Assembly: GCF_035994945.1 (NCBI RefSeq)
Contig: NZ_CP108677.1
Span: forward strand, 7,006,001-7,070,000
Origin: Streptomyces sp. NBC_01216
GTDB taxonomy: Bacteria; Actinomycetota; Actinomycetes; Streptomycetales; Streptomycetaceae
DNA: 64,000 nt
Direction of reading: 5' to 3'
Position 1 is the first letter of the stretch, and the number at the start of each line of letters is the position of its first letter. The translations under genes and the position numbers were made by a program. The notes under the pieces were generated by a model. The model had not been told where the DNA came from. It did not search any database and saw nothing but the letters and a program-made list of their open reading frames with translations. Shown here in pieces: positions 20,849 through 30,048 of this stretch.

Positions 20849-21195
20849 CGCAACGCCCCCTCGCGCCAGGCGTAGACGACACCGGCGAGCAGCACGCCGA
20901 GGAACAGGAACATCTCGACGACCGCCGAGACCCCCACCTCCGGGACGATCTTCGTCCACGGATACATGAACAGCATCTCCATGTCGAAGGCGAGGAAGAT
21001 CATCGTGACGGGGTACCAGCGCACGTGGAACCGCGAGACCGGATGCTCCCGTGGCTCCAGGCCCCCGCTGAACGGGCCGGTGCGCTGCACGTCACCGCCG
21101 CCGCGGACGACCGCCCCGATGCCGTACAGCAGGAACACGCCCACCAGGGCGACGGCGAGCAGGGCGATGACCGGCTGCCACTGCGCCGCTTCCAC
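20839..21195 (-). CDS. nuoA: NADH-quinone oxidoreductase subunit A
   Basis: The protein has 118 residues and three spans. RFHVRWYPVTMIFLAFDMEMLFMYPW near residue 55 is the NuoA signature with the acidic pair. The GTG at 21195 has AAGGGG about eight bases upstream; upstream in-frame starts would add a non-conserved leader. It is the first gene of the operon, so the promoter should lie in the 180-bp gap to the divergent gene at 21375, which is locally AT-richer. Confidence 0.9.
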   Translation of the reverse strand: MEAAQWQPVIALLAVALVGVFLLYGIGAVVRGGGDVQRTGPFSGGLEPREHPVSRFHVRWYPVTMIFLAFDMEMLFMYPWTKIVPEVGVSAVVEMFLFLGVLLAGVVYAWREGALRWT

Positions 21196-21374
21196 GTGAT
21201 CCCCTTCCGGCGCGCGGACCGCGCGCCCGGCGTCGGCAGGCAGCATGTCAGCGGCCACTCCAAAACAAGCGGAGCAACACGGACAAAACCTGATGTTCGC
21301 GCTTTGGTGTGTGCCGCCCGGCCGCCGCGAGCCCCCGGCACGAGACGCCAGGGCGGGCGCCGGTACCGGCGCCC

Positions 21375-22514
21375 GTGACGCGTCCGCTTCGACGGCTCGC
21401 CCTGGCCACCCTGGACCGCCAGTTCCTGCTCGAGCGCCGGAAACTCGACATCGCGGAAGCGGTCCGCCGGGTCTGCGCCCTGCAGGCGCAGTCACCGGCA
21501 TCGCCGTACCTCGCGATGTGGAACCGGCTGCGGGACTTCGCTCCCGAAGACCTCGACGCGGCGTTCGCGGACCGACGGCTCGTGAAGGCGAGCCTGATGC
21601 GGATCACGCTCCACGCCGTGCACGCCGAGGACTACGCGCCCTACCGCGCCGCCATGCTGGGCACGCTGCGGTCGGCCCGGCTGTACGACCGCCGCTTCAC
21701 CGCCACCGGCCTGACCGTCGCCGAAGCCGACGCGCTGCTCCCCGAGCTCACCCGGTTCCTGGTACACCCCCGTACCGGCGCCGAGGTCCAGGACGAGATA
21801 TCCCGCCGCTTCGGCGCCCACGCGCACCGCGTCTGGTGGGCACTGCGCACCTACGCGCCCGCACACCACGCGCCCACCGGCGGTCCCTGGTCCTTCACCG
21901 GGCCCCACGCCTACCTCGCCTCCTCGGCCGCCCCCGCTCCCGGCCCGCGGGAAACTGCCGCGGGCGTGCGACGACTGCTGCTCGCCTACCTCGGGGCGTT
22001 CGGCCCCGCCTCGGCCCGGGACTTCGCCCGCTTCACGCTGCTCACCCGCCCCGTGATCACCGGTGCGCTGAACGAACTCGACGACCGGCTGGTACGCGTG
22101 ACCGGCCCCGACCGCGTCCCCCTCTACGACCTGGCGGAGGCCACGGTGCCACCCGAGGACACGCCCGCGCCGCCCCGGCTGCCGCCGATGTGGGACAGCA
22201 CCCTGATGGCCCACGCCGGTCCCGGTCGCCTCGTCCCCGAGGAATACCGGCCCCTGGTCGTCCGGCGAGGCGGCGACACCCTGCCGTGCCTGCTCGTCGA
22301 CGGGCAGGTCGCCGGAGTCTGGCGGGCGGGCGACGGCGGGCTCGAACTGACCGCCTTCCACAAGCTCGGCAAGGCCGCCTGGCAGGGTCTGACCGAGGAG
22401 GCGCGGAAGCTCTCCTCCCTGCTCAACCACCGTGACCCGGCGGTCTACCGGCGCTACGGACACTGGTGGGACAAGGGTCTTCCCGGTGTCGAGAGCGTCA
22501 CCGTCACGGCCTGA
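21375..22514 (+). CDS. Winged-helix DNA-binding protein (HTH_42/AlkZ-like)
   Basis: The protein has 379 residues. ALATLDRQFLLERR at the N-terminus, VCALQAQSPASPYLAMWNRL near 30, and LHAVHAEDYAPYR match the winged-helix family that includes the DNA glycosylase AlkZ. The AlkZ-type QxQ catalytic motif is partly present (LQAQ). Members repair interstrand crosslinks or bulky adducts, or are of unknown role. The GTG at 21375 matches the usual start; GTG 21309 is in frame but adds low-complexity sequence. No strong ribosome site is visible. Confidence 0.78.
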   Translation: MTRPLRRLALATLDRQFLLERRKLDIAEAVRRVCALQAQSPASPYLAMWNRLRDFAPEDLDAAFADRRLVKASLMRITLHAVHAEDYAPYRAAMLGTLRSARLYDRRFTATGLTVAEADALLPELTRFLVHPRTGAEVQDEISRRFGAHAHRVWWALRTYAPAHHAPTGGPWSFTGPHAYLASSAAPAPGPRETAAGVRRLLLAYLGAFGPASARDFARFTLLTRPVITGALNELDDRLVRVTGPDRVPLYDLAEATVPPEDTPAPPRLPPMWDSTLMAHAGPGRLVPEEYRPLVVRRGGDTLPCLLVDGQVAGVWRAGDGGLELTAFHKLGKAAWQGLTEEARKLSSLLNHRDPAVYRRYGHWWDKGLPGVESVTVTA

Positions 22515-22582
22515 GCCCACCACCGGCACCCCAGCCCACCACCGGCGCCGCTCGGTGCGCGCTCCTCGCCTAAGTGGCGCGG

Positions 22583-22618
22583 GTGTCCTCCCGACGGTGT
22601 CACCCCTCGGGAGGACAC
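22583..22618. terminator. Hairpin between convergent genes
   Basis: GTGTCCTCCCGA (22583-22594) pairs with TCGGGAGGACAC (22607-22618), a 12-bp perfect stem. It lies between the winged-helix gene (+) and the I36 inhibitor gene (-). Confidence 0.72.
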
Positions 22619-22638
22619 GACCGCCGGCCGGTGCGCGC

Positions 22639-23055
22639 TCAGTAGCCGCAGTTGGTGACCCACTTGTGCGACGAGATGCGGTCGTTCCACTCCCACGGGA
22701 TGTTGCCCGAGCCGCCGTTGGGCGCGCAGGTCGAGGCACCGGTGTAACCGATGTTCTCGTAGACACGCACGTCGGCGTAGGCCCCGCCGTAGCCGGAGTT
22801 CCGCCAGGAGGAGGCCCGGTCGTTCATGTTGAACCGCCCGCCGAACCCGCAGGTGCGCCAGTCGCTGTCGTTGCCGGACCAGCCGCACTTGCTGCCGCCG
22901 AAGGCGGTGTGCTCCCACACCCAGTAGTTGCCGTCCGCGGCGGCGACGTCGGCCTCCGCCGTGGCGGCGGCGGCCGGGCCGGCCAGGACACCCGGCGCGG
23001 CCGACAGGGGCAGCGTCAGCGCGCAGGCGGCCAGGACGGAGCGAAGCCTATTCAT
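22639..23055 (-). CDS. Secreted peptidase inhibitor I36-like protein
   Basis: The protein has 138 residues. A signal peptide covers residues 1-31 (MNRLRSVLAACALTLPLSAAP then an AxA site). The mature part has six Cys and the WEHTAFGGSKCGW, FNMNDRASSWRN and DVRVYENIGYTGAS blocks of the beta-gamma-crystallin-like I36 family (SMI-type metalloprotease inhibitors and unnamed relatives). It is exported; inhibition is by family only. The start overlaps the stop of the upstream lipoprotein gene by 8 bases, so the two are coexpressed. Confidence 0.85.
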   Translation of the reverse strand: MNRLRSVLAACALTLPLSAAPGVLAGPAAAATAEADVAAADGNYWVWEHTAFGGSKCGWSGNDSDWRTCGFGGRFNMNDRASSWRNSGYGGAYADVRVYENIGYTGASTCAPNGGSGNIPWEWNDRISSHKWVTNCGY

Positions 23056-24007
23056 GAGATCCTCCGGAGTTGTCGTGGTGTGCCGTGGATGGTGCGGTGT
23101 GCTGTGCCACGACGCGCCGCGCCAAGGGCAGCGCGCCTTTCTGGAACCGCCACCTGAGCCGGAGCTCGTCCCGATAGCGGGTACGCAGCTCCGCGCCGTA
23201 GGAGCGGTCCAGAGTTCGTGCGACGCGAGCCAGCGGGGTGCCGGTCGCGCAGGTCGCCTCGGCGACGGCCAGCGTGGCGGCGGCGGCGTCGGCCTCCCGT
23301 ACGGGGAGACTGTCGGCGAGACCGGCGGCCGCCTGCCGACTGTGGTCGGGAGTCGGGTAGGGCCACCCCGCCGCCCGCATGCAGGCCGCCCAGCGGGACA
23401 CCGCCCGCGTGTAGCGGGCGTCCTCGTGCACCCGGGTCTCCCGCAGGGGGCGCAGGTTCATGGTGATGACCTTGACGCGGAACCAGGCGGCCAGATCGCC
23501 GTAGAGGGCGCGCTGCGCGGCGGCGACGCAGCCCTTGTCGGACGCGGTGATGGTCGTTCCGGTGGGGGCCTCGGCGGACAGTCCCACGGGCGACGCCCCG
23601 ATCAGGGCATCGCGCGCGGCGGCCCGCCGGGCGGCCGGAAGGCCGCGGAGCCGCCGCTGGTTGGGGTCCGCTTCCCGGGCCCGCTCGACGAGCCGCTCCT
23701 CGCGGGCGCCGTATCCGTGCGACCGGGCCCACGCGACGTCGTCCACCACGTAGGGAAACGACCGCTCGTCGACGTCCGGGGGCTCGGTGACGACGTACAC
23801 GAACCCGTGCCCGGCCATGCAGTCGCTGATCAGCACCTGCTCGGCCCGGTCGAGCAGGCGCGTCTGCTGCGTGGTGGGCTCGACGGCCGGGGCGGTGGGG
23901 CCCGCGGGGCCGGTCAGGTCCTGCGCCGTCCGCACGGCCGGCCCGCATCCGCCGAACACCACGGCCGCCGCCGTCACACAGACCGTGGTCACCAGCTGTC
24001 GCCTCAT
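23048..24007 (-). CDS. Hypothetical lipoprotein
   Basis: The protein has 319 residues. The N-terminus MRRQLVTTVCVTAAAVVFGGC is a signal peptide with a lipobox ending at Cys21, so it should be anchored on the outer face of the membrane. Two Cys-containing helical stretches (SDCMAGHGFVYV near 63 and AACMRAAGWPYP near 208) recall a common Streptomyces lipoprotein type of unknown function. It precedes the I36-like inhibitor gene with an 8-base overlap. Confidence 0.78.
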   Translation of the reverse strand: MRRQLVTTVCVTAAAVVFGGCGPAVRTAQDLTGPAGPTAPAVEPTTQQTRLLDRAEQVLISDCMAGHGFVYVVTEPPDVDERSFPYVVDDVAWARSHGYGAREERLVERAREADPNQRRLRGLPAARRAAARDALIGASPVGLSAEAPTGTTITASDKGCVAAAQRALYGDLAAWFRVKVITMNLRPLRETRVHEDARYTRAVSRWAACMRAAGWPYPTPDHSRQAAAGLADSLPVREADAAAATLAVAEATCATGTPLARVARTLDRSYGAELRTRYRDELRLRWRFQKGALPLARRVVAQHTAPSTAHHDNSGGSHE

Positions 24008-24271
24008 CTCCGGTCCTTACTCCTTCGTGGAGTCGTCGGGGCCCGCCTCTTCCGTATCGCGGGTGACGCGGTCGGCGGTGCGCGGAAAAGGGAACGGCCG
24101 CACACGGGTGCCGTTTTCGCACGGTGAGCGGAAACACGGCTCCGGAGGGGCCGAGGCTGGTCTCCCCTTTTCCGTGAAGTCGTTCGCCAATCCCGGCGAG
24201 AATGTCCCGCGGGCCGTTCGAAACGTTCCGCTTCACGCGTCGGCGTCGTTCGGTGACGTGCGGCGCCGGTG

Positions 24272-24427
24272 TCATGACGGGCAGGCGGATTCGCCGAATT
24301 CGGGCACGTCGCACGTCGTGATCGTGGTGAAGCCGTCCCGGTTCTGATGACGGACCGTCATCCCGGTCGTCGATTCACGGAATTGTGCCGGCTGGAGGTC
24401 TTCTTCTCGTTTCGCCTTCTTGGGCAT
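24272..24427 (-). CDS. Small peptide, possible RiPP precursor-like
   Basis: The frame is 51 codons from ATG 24427. The start MPKKAKREEDLQPAQF is charged like a leader, and the end, GFTTITTCDVPEFGESACPS, is rich in Thr/Ser with two Cys. An ITTC also occurs in the SapB precursor RamS, but the rest does not match. No lanthionine synthetase or other maturation gene is nearby. No convincing ribosome site precedes the start. It could equally be a small unmodified protein. It lies alone in the gap between the lipoprotein gene and the ArsR-like gene. Confidence 0.4.
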   Translation of the reverse strand: MPKKAKREEDLQPAQFRESTTGMTVRHQNRDGFTTITTCDVPEFGESACPS

Positions 24428-24565
24428 GTCCCGACTGTGCAGTGCGCGGAGGCGAGAGGGCAACCTATTCGAAGGGGATCGAAAAGCTTGACGAGGCCCG
24501 GCTCGCGGAGAATTCCCGTCGCGCGGTGCCACGCCGGCCACCAGTGGCTTGTCGAAGCCCCCGCC

Positions 24566-25556
24566 TCACGCCAGTGTGAGCCGGCGGCCGAGGGGTGTCG
24601 GCAGATGACTCACGCCGACGCCGGTCCGTTCGGTGCGGACCAGCCCCGCGGAGCGGAGGGCCGCCACATGGTGGCTGACGGTCGCCGGTGAGATTCCGAG
24701 CCGGCCGGCCAGGTCCGTCGTACCGCCCCGGTGCTCGGCGGCGATCGAGCGCAGGACCAGAGCCCGGGTGGCGCCGAGCAGCGGGGCCAGGCTGTCCCGG
24801 TCCGGCCGCGTGCCGGGATCCGGCGGCCGCCAGGCCGTCCCGTGCCCCATCGCGAACACGATTGTGCAGGGAAGGGTGGTGTCGGCGTACACCGTTGGAA
24901 CCTCCGGACAGAAGTGCGAGGGCAGCAGGTGCACGCCCCGTCCGTCGAGGTGCACATCGTCGTCCTGGCCCGGCCTGTCCAGTTCGAGTACCGGGTCCCG
25001 CCAGTGGATGCGCTCGTGCAGGTTCCCGAGCAGGGCCTCCAGACCGCCCGTCAGGAGCCTGCCGACGGATGGTGCGACAGCCTGCTCGAAGGCGGCGCGC
25101 ACGTGCCGGTCCAGGGGGGGCGATGACCGCGCCGTGGTAGGCGCGCAGGACATCACCCAGCTCGGCGAGCGCCCGCGCGCCGCCCTCGGCGAGGGCGCGT
25201 GTCAGCGGGGACGGCGGGTGATTCCGGGCGTCCGCCAGAAGCAGGCCCAGCTCCTCGCGGACGCGCCGCCGCGGGGTGCTCAGTACCGCGTCGATCCCGG
25301 CCTCCAGCTGCAGGCCGGTCTCCGGGGGCGTGAGCAGGTCGGGAAGATAGCCGACCGGTGGTACCAGGCTCCGCACCAGCCGGGTGGCGTGCCGGGCACG
25401 ACCGTTCGCCCAGCGCTGCCGGTCGGACGGCGGGTCGCCCCGGCCCGGCCGCAGCGGTGCGCGGAGGCTCATCACCGTCTCCCACAGCGGCGCCGGGCCC
25501 TGAGCCAGCGTCACCCGTTTCAGGTCGTCCTCGGTGAGATGGATCCTCAGCCCCAT
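24566..25556 (-). pseudogene. ArsR-family regulator split by +1 frameshift at G7 run
   Basis: The first part, from ATG 25556 (MGLRIHLTEDDLKRVTLAQG) to AYHGAVIAP, and the second part, from LDRHVRAAFEQAVAP to the winged helix LAGRLGISPATVSHHVAALRSAGLV, belong to one protein but lie in different frames. The junction is a run of seven G on the plus strand at 25114-25120. Removing one base restores AVIAPLDRHV and a full-length protein of about 329 residues of the actinobacterial ArsR type with an N-terminal helical domain. It may be a real mutation, a slippery site or a sequencing error. Confidence 0.8.
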
Positions 25557-25752
25557 GGAGTGCTCCCGCTTCTTCCGGAGTGTTCTCTCCTGACGTGCGG
25601 GAGGACGAGGAAGGGGCGGGCCGGGTGCCGGTATTTCCGGCCATCCGGGAGCTTTCGGAGGGACCGGGCGCCCCGGCGGAATCCGCGGGCGCGCGCGGGC
25701 TCTCCCGCGCGCGCGTCGTGCGCGACCGCACACCGGCGGTCCGACCCCCGAC

Positions 25753-25780
25753 CACTTGTATCGAACATTTGACACAAGTG
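25753..25780. promoter_or_regulatory. Candidate GntR operator, inverted repeat
   Basis: CACTTGT (25753-25759) and ACAAGTG (25774-25780) form a perfect 7-bp inverted repeat with a 14-base AT-richer spacer, 55 bp upstream of the membrane protein/GntR operon. A TTGACA lies inside at 25769-25774. Placement suits autoregulation by the YtrA-like GntR protein. Confidence 0.5.
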
Positions 25781-25835
25781 TGTTCCTGTCCGCACTCTGG
25801 TGTCTCGTCGTCCGTACAACAGGAGAGGGTGCTCC

Positions 25836-26582
25836 ATGATCGACAGCGTGGAGACATCGCGCCGGCGCATGCTCGGGTACGCCGTGCGGTGGGCCGGACT
25901 CCTCGCCGGAGCCGCGCTCGCCTGGCCGGCCGGCACGCTCGGCCCACGGCTGGGCACCGGCTTCCTGACCGGCATCACCGCGTTCTGCGTCTGCGCCATG
26001 GCCGGGGTCCTGGCCGCGGACGGCCTGCGGGCCGGGCCGCAGGGCGCCGTGCGCAGAGCCACCCTGACGCCCCGTCGGGTACGCGACCAGCTGCCCCGCC
26101 GGACGACCGGCCTCCTGACCGTCCAGGCGGCCCTGCTCGTCGCCCTGCTCGCGGGTGCCTGGGCGGCCGGTTCCCCGGACGACGCGGGGCGTGCGGGCCG
26201 CGCGCTCACGGTCGCCTGCGCCGAGTACACCCTGACCAGGGGCCCGTGGCCCGGCGCCTACTACGGACTGCCCCTGCTGGGCCTGCTCGCCGCGGGCACC
26301 GTCCTGTGCGCCTGGACCCTGCGCCGCATCGTGCTGACGGCGGCCACCGACACCGAGGGTCTGCGGCATCGCGCCCGGACGGTCATCGCGGCCTGGGGCC
26401 TGTCGGTGACCGCCCCGCTGGCCGGCACCGCTCTCCTCATGTCCTCCGCGACGCGCGCGGCGGACTGCCTCGGAGCCCCCGCGCACGCCCTGGCCTGGAC
26501 CCTGCTGCCGGTCGCCCTGCTCGCCGTCGTCAGCGCGGCCTGGTGCGTGGCCAACCTCGTCCCGCGCGGTCCGCGGCGATGA
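25836..26582 (+). CDS. Hypothetical multispan membrane protein
   Basis: The protein has 248 residues and about six hydrophobic segments (residues 15-35, 42-65, 90-112, 140-165, 185-205, 218-240). The ATG at 25836 has AGGAG ten bases upstream. No motif for a transporter or enzyme is seen. Its stop overlaps the start of a GntR gene (ATGA), an arrangement usual for YtrA-type regulators, which often control membrane or ABC-type proteins encoded beside them. Confidence 0.78.
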   Translation: MIDSVETSRRRMLGYAVRWAGLLAGAALAWPAGTLGPRLGTGFLTGITAFCVCAMAGVLAADGLRAGPQGAVRRATLTPRRVRDQLPRRTTGLLTVQAALLVALLAGAWAAGSPDDAGRAGRALTVACAEYTLTRGPWPGAYYGLPLLGLLAAGTVLCAWTLRRIVLTAATDTEGLRHRARTVIAAWGLSVTAPLAGTALLMSSATRAADCLGAPAHALAWTLLPVALLAVVSAAWCVANLVPRGPRR

Positions 26583-26953
26583 CGGCACTCCGCGTCGATA
26601 CCGGGAGCCCGGTCCCCGTGTACGAGCAGATTCGCGCCCAGCTCGCCGAACTCATCCTCTCCGGCACGCTGGCCGAGGGGGCTAGGCTTCCCTCGGTGCG
26701 TCAGCTCGCGGCGGACCTCGGCCTCGCGAACGGCACGGTCGTCCGCTCCTACCGCGAACTGGAAGCCGCCGGCCTCGTCCACAGCCGCCGTGGCGCCGGA
26801 ACCAAAGTCGCCCCGCTGCCCCGGCCGACGGCTCCCTTCGCCGCCGCCCGCCTCGCCGACCACGCCCGCGCCTACGCCGACGCCGTCCGTCGCCTGGGCG
26901 TCGACCCGGACACAGCCGTGGAAGCCGCCCGCCGCGCCCTCACGGACGGGTGA
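26579..26953 (+). CDS. GntR-family regulator, YtrA type
   Basis: The protein has 124 residues. The winged helix is at 10-75: PVYEQIRAQLAELILSGTL, LPSVRQLAADLGLANGTVVRSYREL, GLVHSRRGAGTKV. After it there is only a short helix of about 45 residues, as in YtrA-type members that have no ligand domain. It likely represses its own operon through the inverted repeat at 25753-25780. ATGA overlap with the membrane protein gene fixes the start. Confidence 0.9.
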   Translation: MTALRVDTGSPVPVYEQIRAQLAELILSGTLAEGARLPSVRQLAADLGLANGTVVRSYRELEAAGLVHSRRGAGTKVAPLPRPTAPFAAARLADHARAYADAVRRLGVDPDTAVEAARRALTDG

Positions 26954-27132
26954 GCGCGGCGGGGGCGGCACAGGCGCCGGCGGCCGACTCGACCTGCCCT
27001 GGCGGTGCGCCCGGGGCGGCGCTGGAGGCGGTCGGGTTCGCGGGCGAGCACCCTGCCGCCTGCGCGCGGAGCGGCGGTTCCCGGAATCCGCCGTGCCGTC
27101 CGTGCCTCGCGCACCCCGCTCGGGGCGCGCCG

Positions 27133-27543
27133 TCACGTCCCGGACGGATGCTCGAAGGGAAGGTGCTGGAGAATCACGCGGTCGGGCGTGATCAGCGAGA
27201 CGACGGCACTGCGCACGGGGAAGTCCATGCCCACATAGCGCCGACTCATCCGGTCCGTGATCGCCAGGGCTTCCGGGCCGCCGACCTCCTCGGTGACGCG
27301 ACCTCGGATCACCACACTCCGGTAGGGGTTGTGCTCGTCGCACACGGACAGGCCGACCCGGCCGTCTCGGCGCATGTTCCTCAGCTTGAGGTTCTCCTGC
27401 GCGGAGAACACCGCCAACCGGTCGCCCTCGACGGCGATCCACACCGGGGACACGTGCGGCGACCCGTCGCTCATGACGGTCGCGAGGTGAGCCATGTTCC
27501 GGTGAGTGAGCAGCTCGTGCACCTCTGGCGAGAACGCGTTCAT
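27133..27543 (-). CDS. PPOX-class F420-dependent oxidoreductase-like protein
   Basis: The protein has 136 residues. THRNMAHLATVMSDGSPHVSPVWI near 13 and the VFSAQENLKLRNMRRDGRVGLSV block near 65 are the split-barrel flavin or F420-binding signatures; YRSVVIRGRV follows. Actinobacterial members reduce varied substrates with F420H2 or bind FMN or heme; which cofactor applies here cannot be decided. The ATG at 27543 matches the family start. It converges on the GntR gene. Confidence 0.85.
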   Translation of the reverse strand: MNAFSPEVHELLTHRNMAHLATVMSDGSPHVSPVWIAVEGDRLAVFSAQENLKLRNMRRDGRVGLSVCDEHNPYRSVVIRGRVTEEVGGPEALAITDRMSRRYVGMDFPVRSAVVSLITPDRVILQHLPFEHPSGT

Positions 27544-27705
27544 GCCGTGCACGTTAACCGTCTGACGCCGCGTCGCACGGCTGACACGACGACCGACCGC
27601 CGCCCCGGACACCGTCACCCGACGGCCGGAGCCCGTGCTGCCCACGCTCCCGTCCCGCGGCCCGCGGCGGCACGGGGCCGCCGTGACGGACGGCGGCGAC
27701 GCGCG

Positions 27706-28959
27706 TCACCCCGACCGCGGTGGACGCGGATCGTGGAGGGGGCCGTGCCCCGCCGAGTCCCCGGGCCCGTCGGCAGCCGGAGCCGGCGAGGGGATACCCG
27801 CGCGCTCCGCGGACAAGGGCCCCTCCGATCCGGAAGGCGCGTCCGGAGCGGGGAGGTTGACGGTGTCGGACCAGCGTTCGTAGGGGGCCCGGCGATCACG
27901 GCGCAGCACGACGGCGAGGGGCGGGGAACCCCAGACGACGGCCGCGCCCAGCAGCGCCGCGTACGGCATGAGCGGTCCCGCCGGGTCGGGAAGGGGGAGG
28001 GTCGCCGTGTGATGGGCGAGGACCATCCAGGCCAGGGCGAGGGGTGCGTACTGGACCCAGGTGCGTGCCGTGACGCGCAGCAGCCGAGGCCGGCGGCCGT
28101 CGGGCCGGGCGAGGCGGAGGAGGACGGCCCGACGGCCGGGAGTCGTGGCGAAGAGGGCGGGAAGGACCCAGAACCACAGCAGCCCGAGGGCCGCGCCCGC
28201 AGGCAGGGCGTAGCGTCGGCCGGTGGGCCAGTCCGTGGCGACGCCCAGCAGACCCGCGGTCAGGGTCCAGGTGACGAGCCAGCCTGCGAGGTCCGTCAGG
28301 AAGGCCAGCGCGCGGCGGGTCAGTGTCACGCGGTGGCCGTACCGGGTGCGCTCGAAGTCGGGTTCGTTGACGGGCAGCAGTCGGCTCAGGGGGCCGGCGA
28401 CGAACCAGCCGACGACGGCGCCGGCGGTGTTGAGGGTCAGATCGTCGACGTTGAACTGCCGGTAAGGGCAGGCGTAGACGAACCAGAGCCCGGTGTACTG
28501 GGTGGTCTCGAAGAACAGCGACGTCGCGAACGCCAGGACCGTCGCCGGGAGGAGCCTCTGGCGGAGGTAGTAGCGCAGGTAGACGCCGAGGGGGAGGAGG
28601 AGTACGGCGTTGAGGACGGTCGTCCACGTGGAGGTGACTCCGGCCAGGGTGCCCACGGTCCAGTCCCCGTCGACGGTGGTGGCGATGCGGGCGTGGAAGG
28701 CGAACGGCTGCAGTTGCGGGCTCTCGGCGTACCGGACGGTCGCGCAGTGGGCGTCGGTGTCGGCCGGCAGCGGCATGACGGTCTGCAACACGGCGGCCAG
28801 GAGGTAGAACACGAAGCTGTAGAAGACGAGGACGGGCCAGCCGCCGGCGCGGCCGCGCCGACGGTACCCGTGGACGGCCGCGGGTCCCATGATCAGCAGG
28901 GCGATGAGCGGGAACAGCGTGACCGCGGCCTCGACGGGCAGCAGATAGGTCCGGAACAC
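27706..28959 (-). CDS. VanZ-like / RDD-type membrane protein
   Basis: The protein has 417 residues. The N-terminal half has the VanZ-like pattern with the conserved SLFFETTQYTGLWFVYACPYRQFNVDDLTLNTAGAVVGW near residue 145, and the C-terminal half, with further spans (TLTRRALAFLTDLAGWLVTW), is RDD-like. VanZ relatives affect teicoplanin sensitivity or envelope functions; the mechanism is unknown. The GTG start at 28959 follows AGAAGG at about 14 bases. The cytoplasmic or external tail after residue 365 is Pro/Gly rich. Confidence 0.75.
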   Translation of the reverse strand: MFRTYLLPVEAAVTLFPLIALLIMGPAAVHGYRRRGRAGGWPVLVFYSFVFYLLAAVLQTVMPLPADTDAHCATVRYAESPQLQPFAFHARIATTVDGDWTVGTLAGVTSTWTTVLNAVLLLPLGVYLRYYLRQRLLPATVLAFATSLFFETTQYTGLWFVYACPYRQFNVDDLTLNTAGAVVGWFVAGPLSRLLPVNEPDFERTRYGHRVTLTRRALAFLTDLAGWLVTWTLTAGLLGVATDWPTGRRYALPAGAALGLLWFWVLPALFATTPGRRAVLLRLARPDGRRPRLLRVTARTWVQYAPLALAWMVLAHHTATLPLPDPAGPLMPYAALLGAAVVWGSPPLAVVLRRDRRAPYERWSDTVNLPAPDAPSGSEGPLSAERAGIPSPAPAADGPGDSAGHGPLHDPRPPRSG

Positions 28960-29574
28960 GGGGCGCGCCTTCTGCGGCCGAGTGCGCCGCGATCGGTGGG
29001 AGTGGGCCTCTTCGTACGGGGCACTGCGAGGTTCGCGGGGACAGTCGTGCGGGGGACAGTTTCCCGCACACCACCGCATGAGTCGAACGGCGCGGCACGG
29101 TCGGGACCGGCTCCGGCACCACGGCGCGGCACGGGTCGGGACCGGTGGCCGGGCAACGGACTCGAGACCGGCGGGCGGTGTCGGCCGGTCGGCTTCCGGC
29201 CGGAGACACGGTCGGTCACTCGGTCGGATTCCGGGCCGCGCGGGCGGCCCCGCGGGCACCCGCGCCGCTCCGGACGCCGAGGCACGGCGTGTGTTCCCGC
29301 CGCGCCGGGGGGCAGGGCCCGGCGGTCCGCCCGGACCGGGGGACCCGTCCCCCGTACGGGGCGCCAGGCAGGCGGCGTTGACGACCCGTCGAGGCCGGGC
29401 GGCGCCGTCGCGGACGGGAGCGCTGGGCGCCCCTCGGGAGCCGGGAGTCGCGATGCGGGAACAGGCGGCCGGGCGGTGCGAGTCGGACCCTGGGCGGCAG
29501 GGCGGGATGCCGCCACGGTCGGGTGCGACCGCCGTCCACCGCGCGGACGCGGCGTCGACCTCCGGCGTCGACTC
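28960..29574. other. 615-bp stretch with no supported gene
   Basis: All frames are open by GC bias but none shows conserved-looking protein or a ribosome site. It should contain the promoter for the VanZ-like gene (-), and possibly for the small membrane protein gene (+). The rest is unexplained. Confidence 0.5.
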
Positions 29575-29904
29575 ATGCACACTCCTCGTGTGCGGGAGGC
29601 AGGGAGGGACCACGGTGAGGCAGTGGATGACGAGGACGAGCCGCTGCTGCGCAGGATCGTGCCGGTGGCCGCGGCCGTGGCCGTGCCCGCCGTGGGTACC
29701 GTCGGTGTGTGGGCGGGGCCGCTGGGGCGGGAGATCGCCGCCAGGGGAGGAACGTTGGTCCTGACGGCCCTGGTGCTGCTCCTGCTCGTCGCCTTCCTGT
29801 TCTGCGCGCTGGGGCTTCTGTGGGCCGTCGACCGTTTCTCCACCGCTCTGCGGTACCTGGTGAGAGGGCGCCGTGAGCCCGCGGACGGTGACGCCAGGCT
29901 CTGA
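29575..29904 (+). CDS. Small membrane protein
   Basis: The frame gives up to 109 residues with two hydrophobic helices (about 28-50 and 58-88) and a charged tail RGRREPADGDARL. The start is uncertain: ATG 29575, or GTG 29623, which would begin just before the acidic DDEDEPLLRR stretch. No family is recognised. A strong hairpin follows at 29963. Confidence 0.5.
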   Translation: MHTPRVREAGRDHGEAVDDEDEPLLRRIVPVAAAVAVPAVGTVGVWAGPLGREIAARGGTLVLTALVLLLLVAFLFCALGLLWAVDRFSTALRYLVRGRREPADGDARL

Positions 29905-29962
29905 GGTGTCCCGGCCGGCGGGGCGGCCCAGCGGAGGGCTCCCGCGCGCCGGGCGCCGTCAC

Positions 29963-29996
29963 CGTCGAAGGGGCGGGGGGGACCGCCCCTTCGACG
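29963..29996. terminator. 14-bp stem hairpin between convergent genes
   Basis: CGTCGAAGGGGCGG (29963-29976) pairs perfectly with CCGCCCCTTCGACG (29983-29996), with a six-base loop. It lies between the small membrane protein gene (+) and the hydrolase gene (-). Confidence 0.75.
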
Positions 29997-30048
29997 GGGC
30001 CCCGTGATGCTCCGTCATCGTTCCGGGGCGTCCGGGACCGCGACCCCG

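Noticed and set aside
26950..29904. A 984-codon plus-strand frame opposite the PPOX and VanZ-like genes
   Set aside because: It is the antisense shadow of real minus-strand genes; only its last about 109 codons look like a protein.
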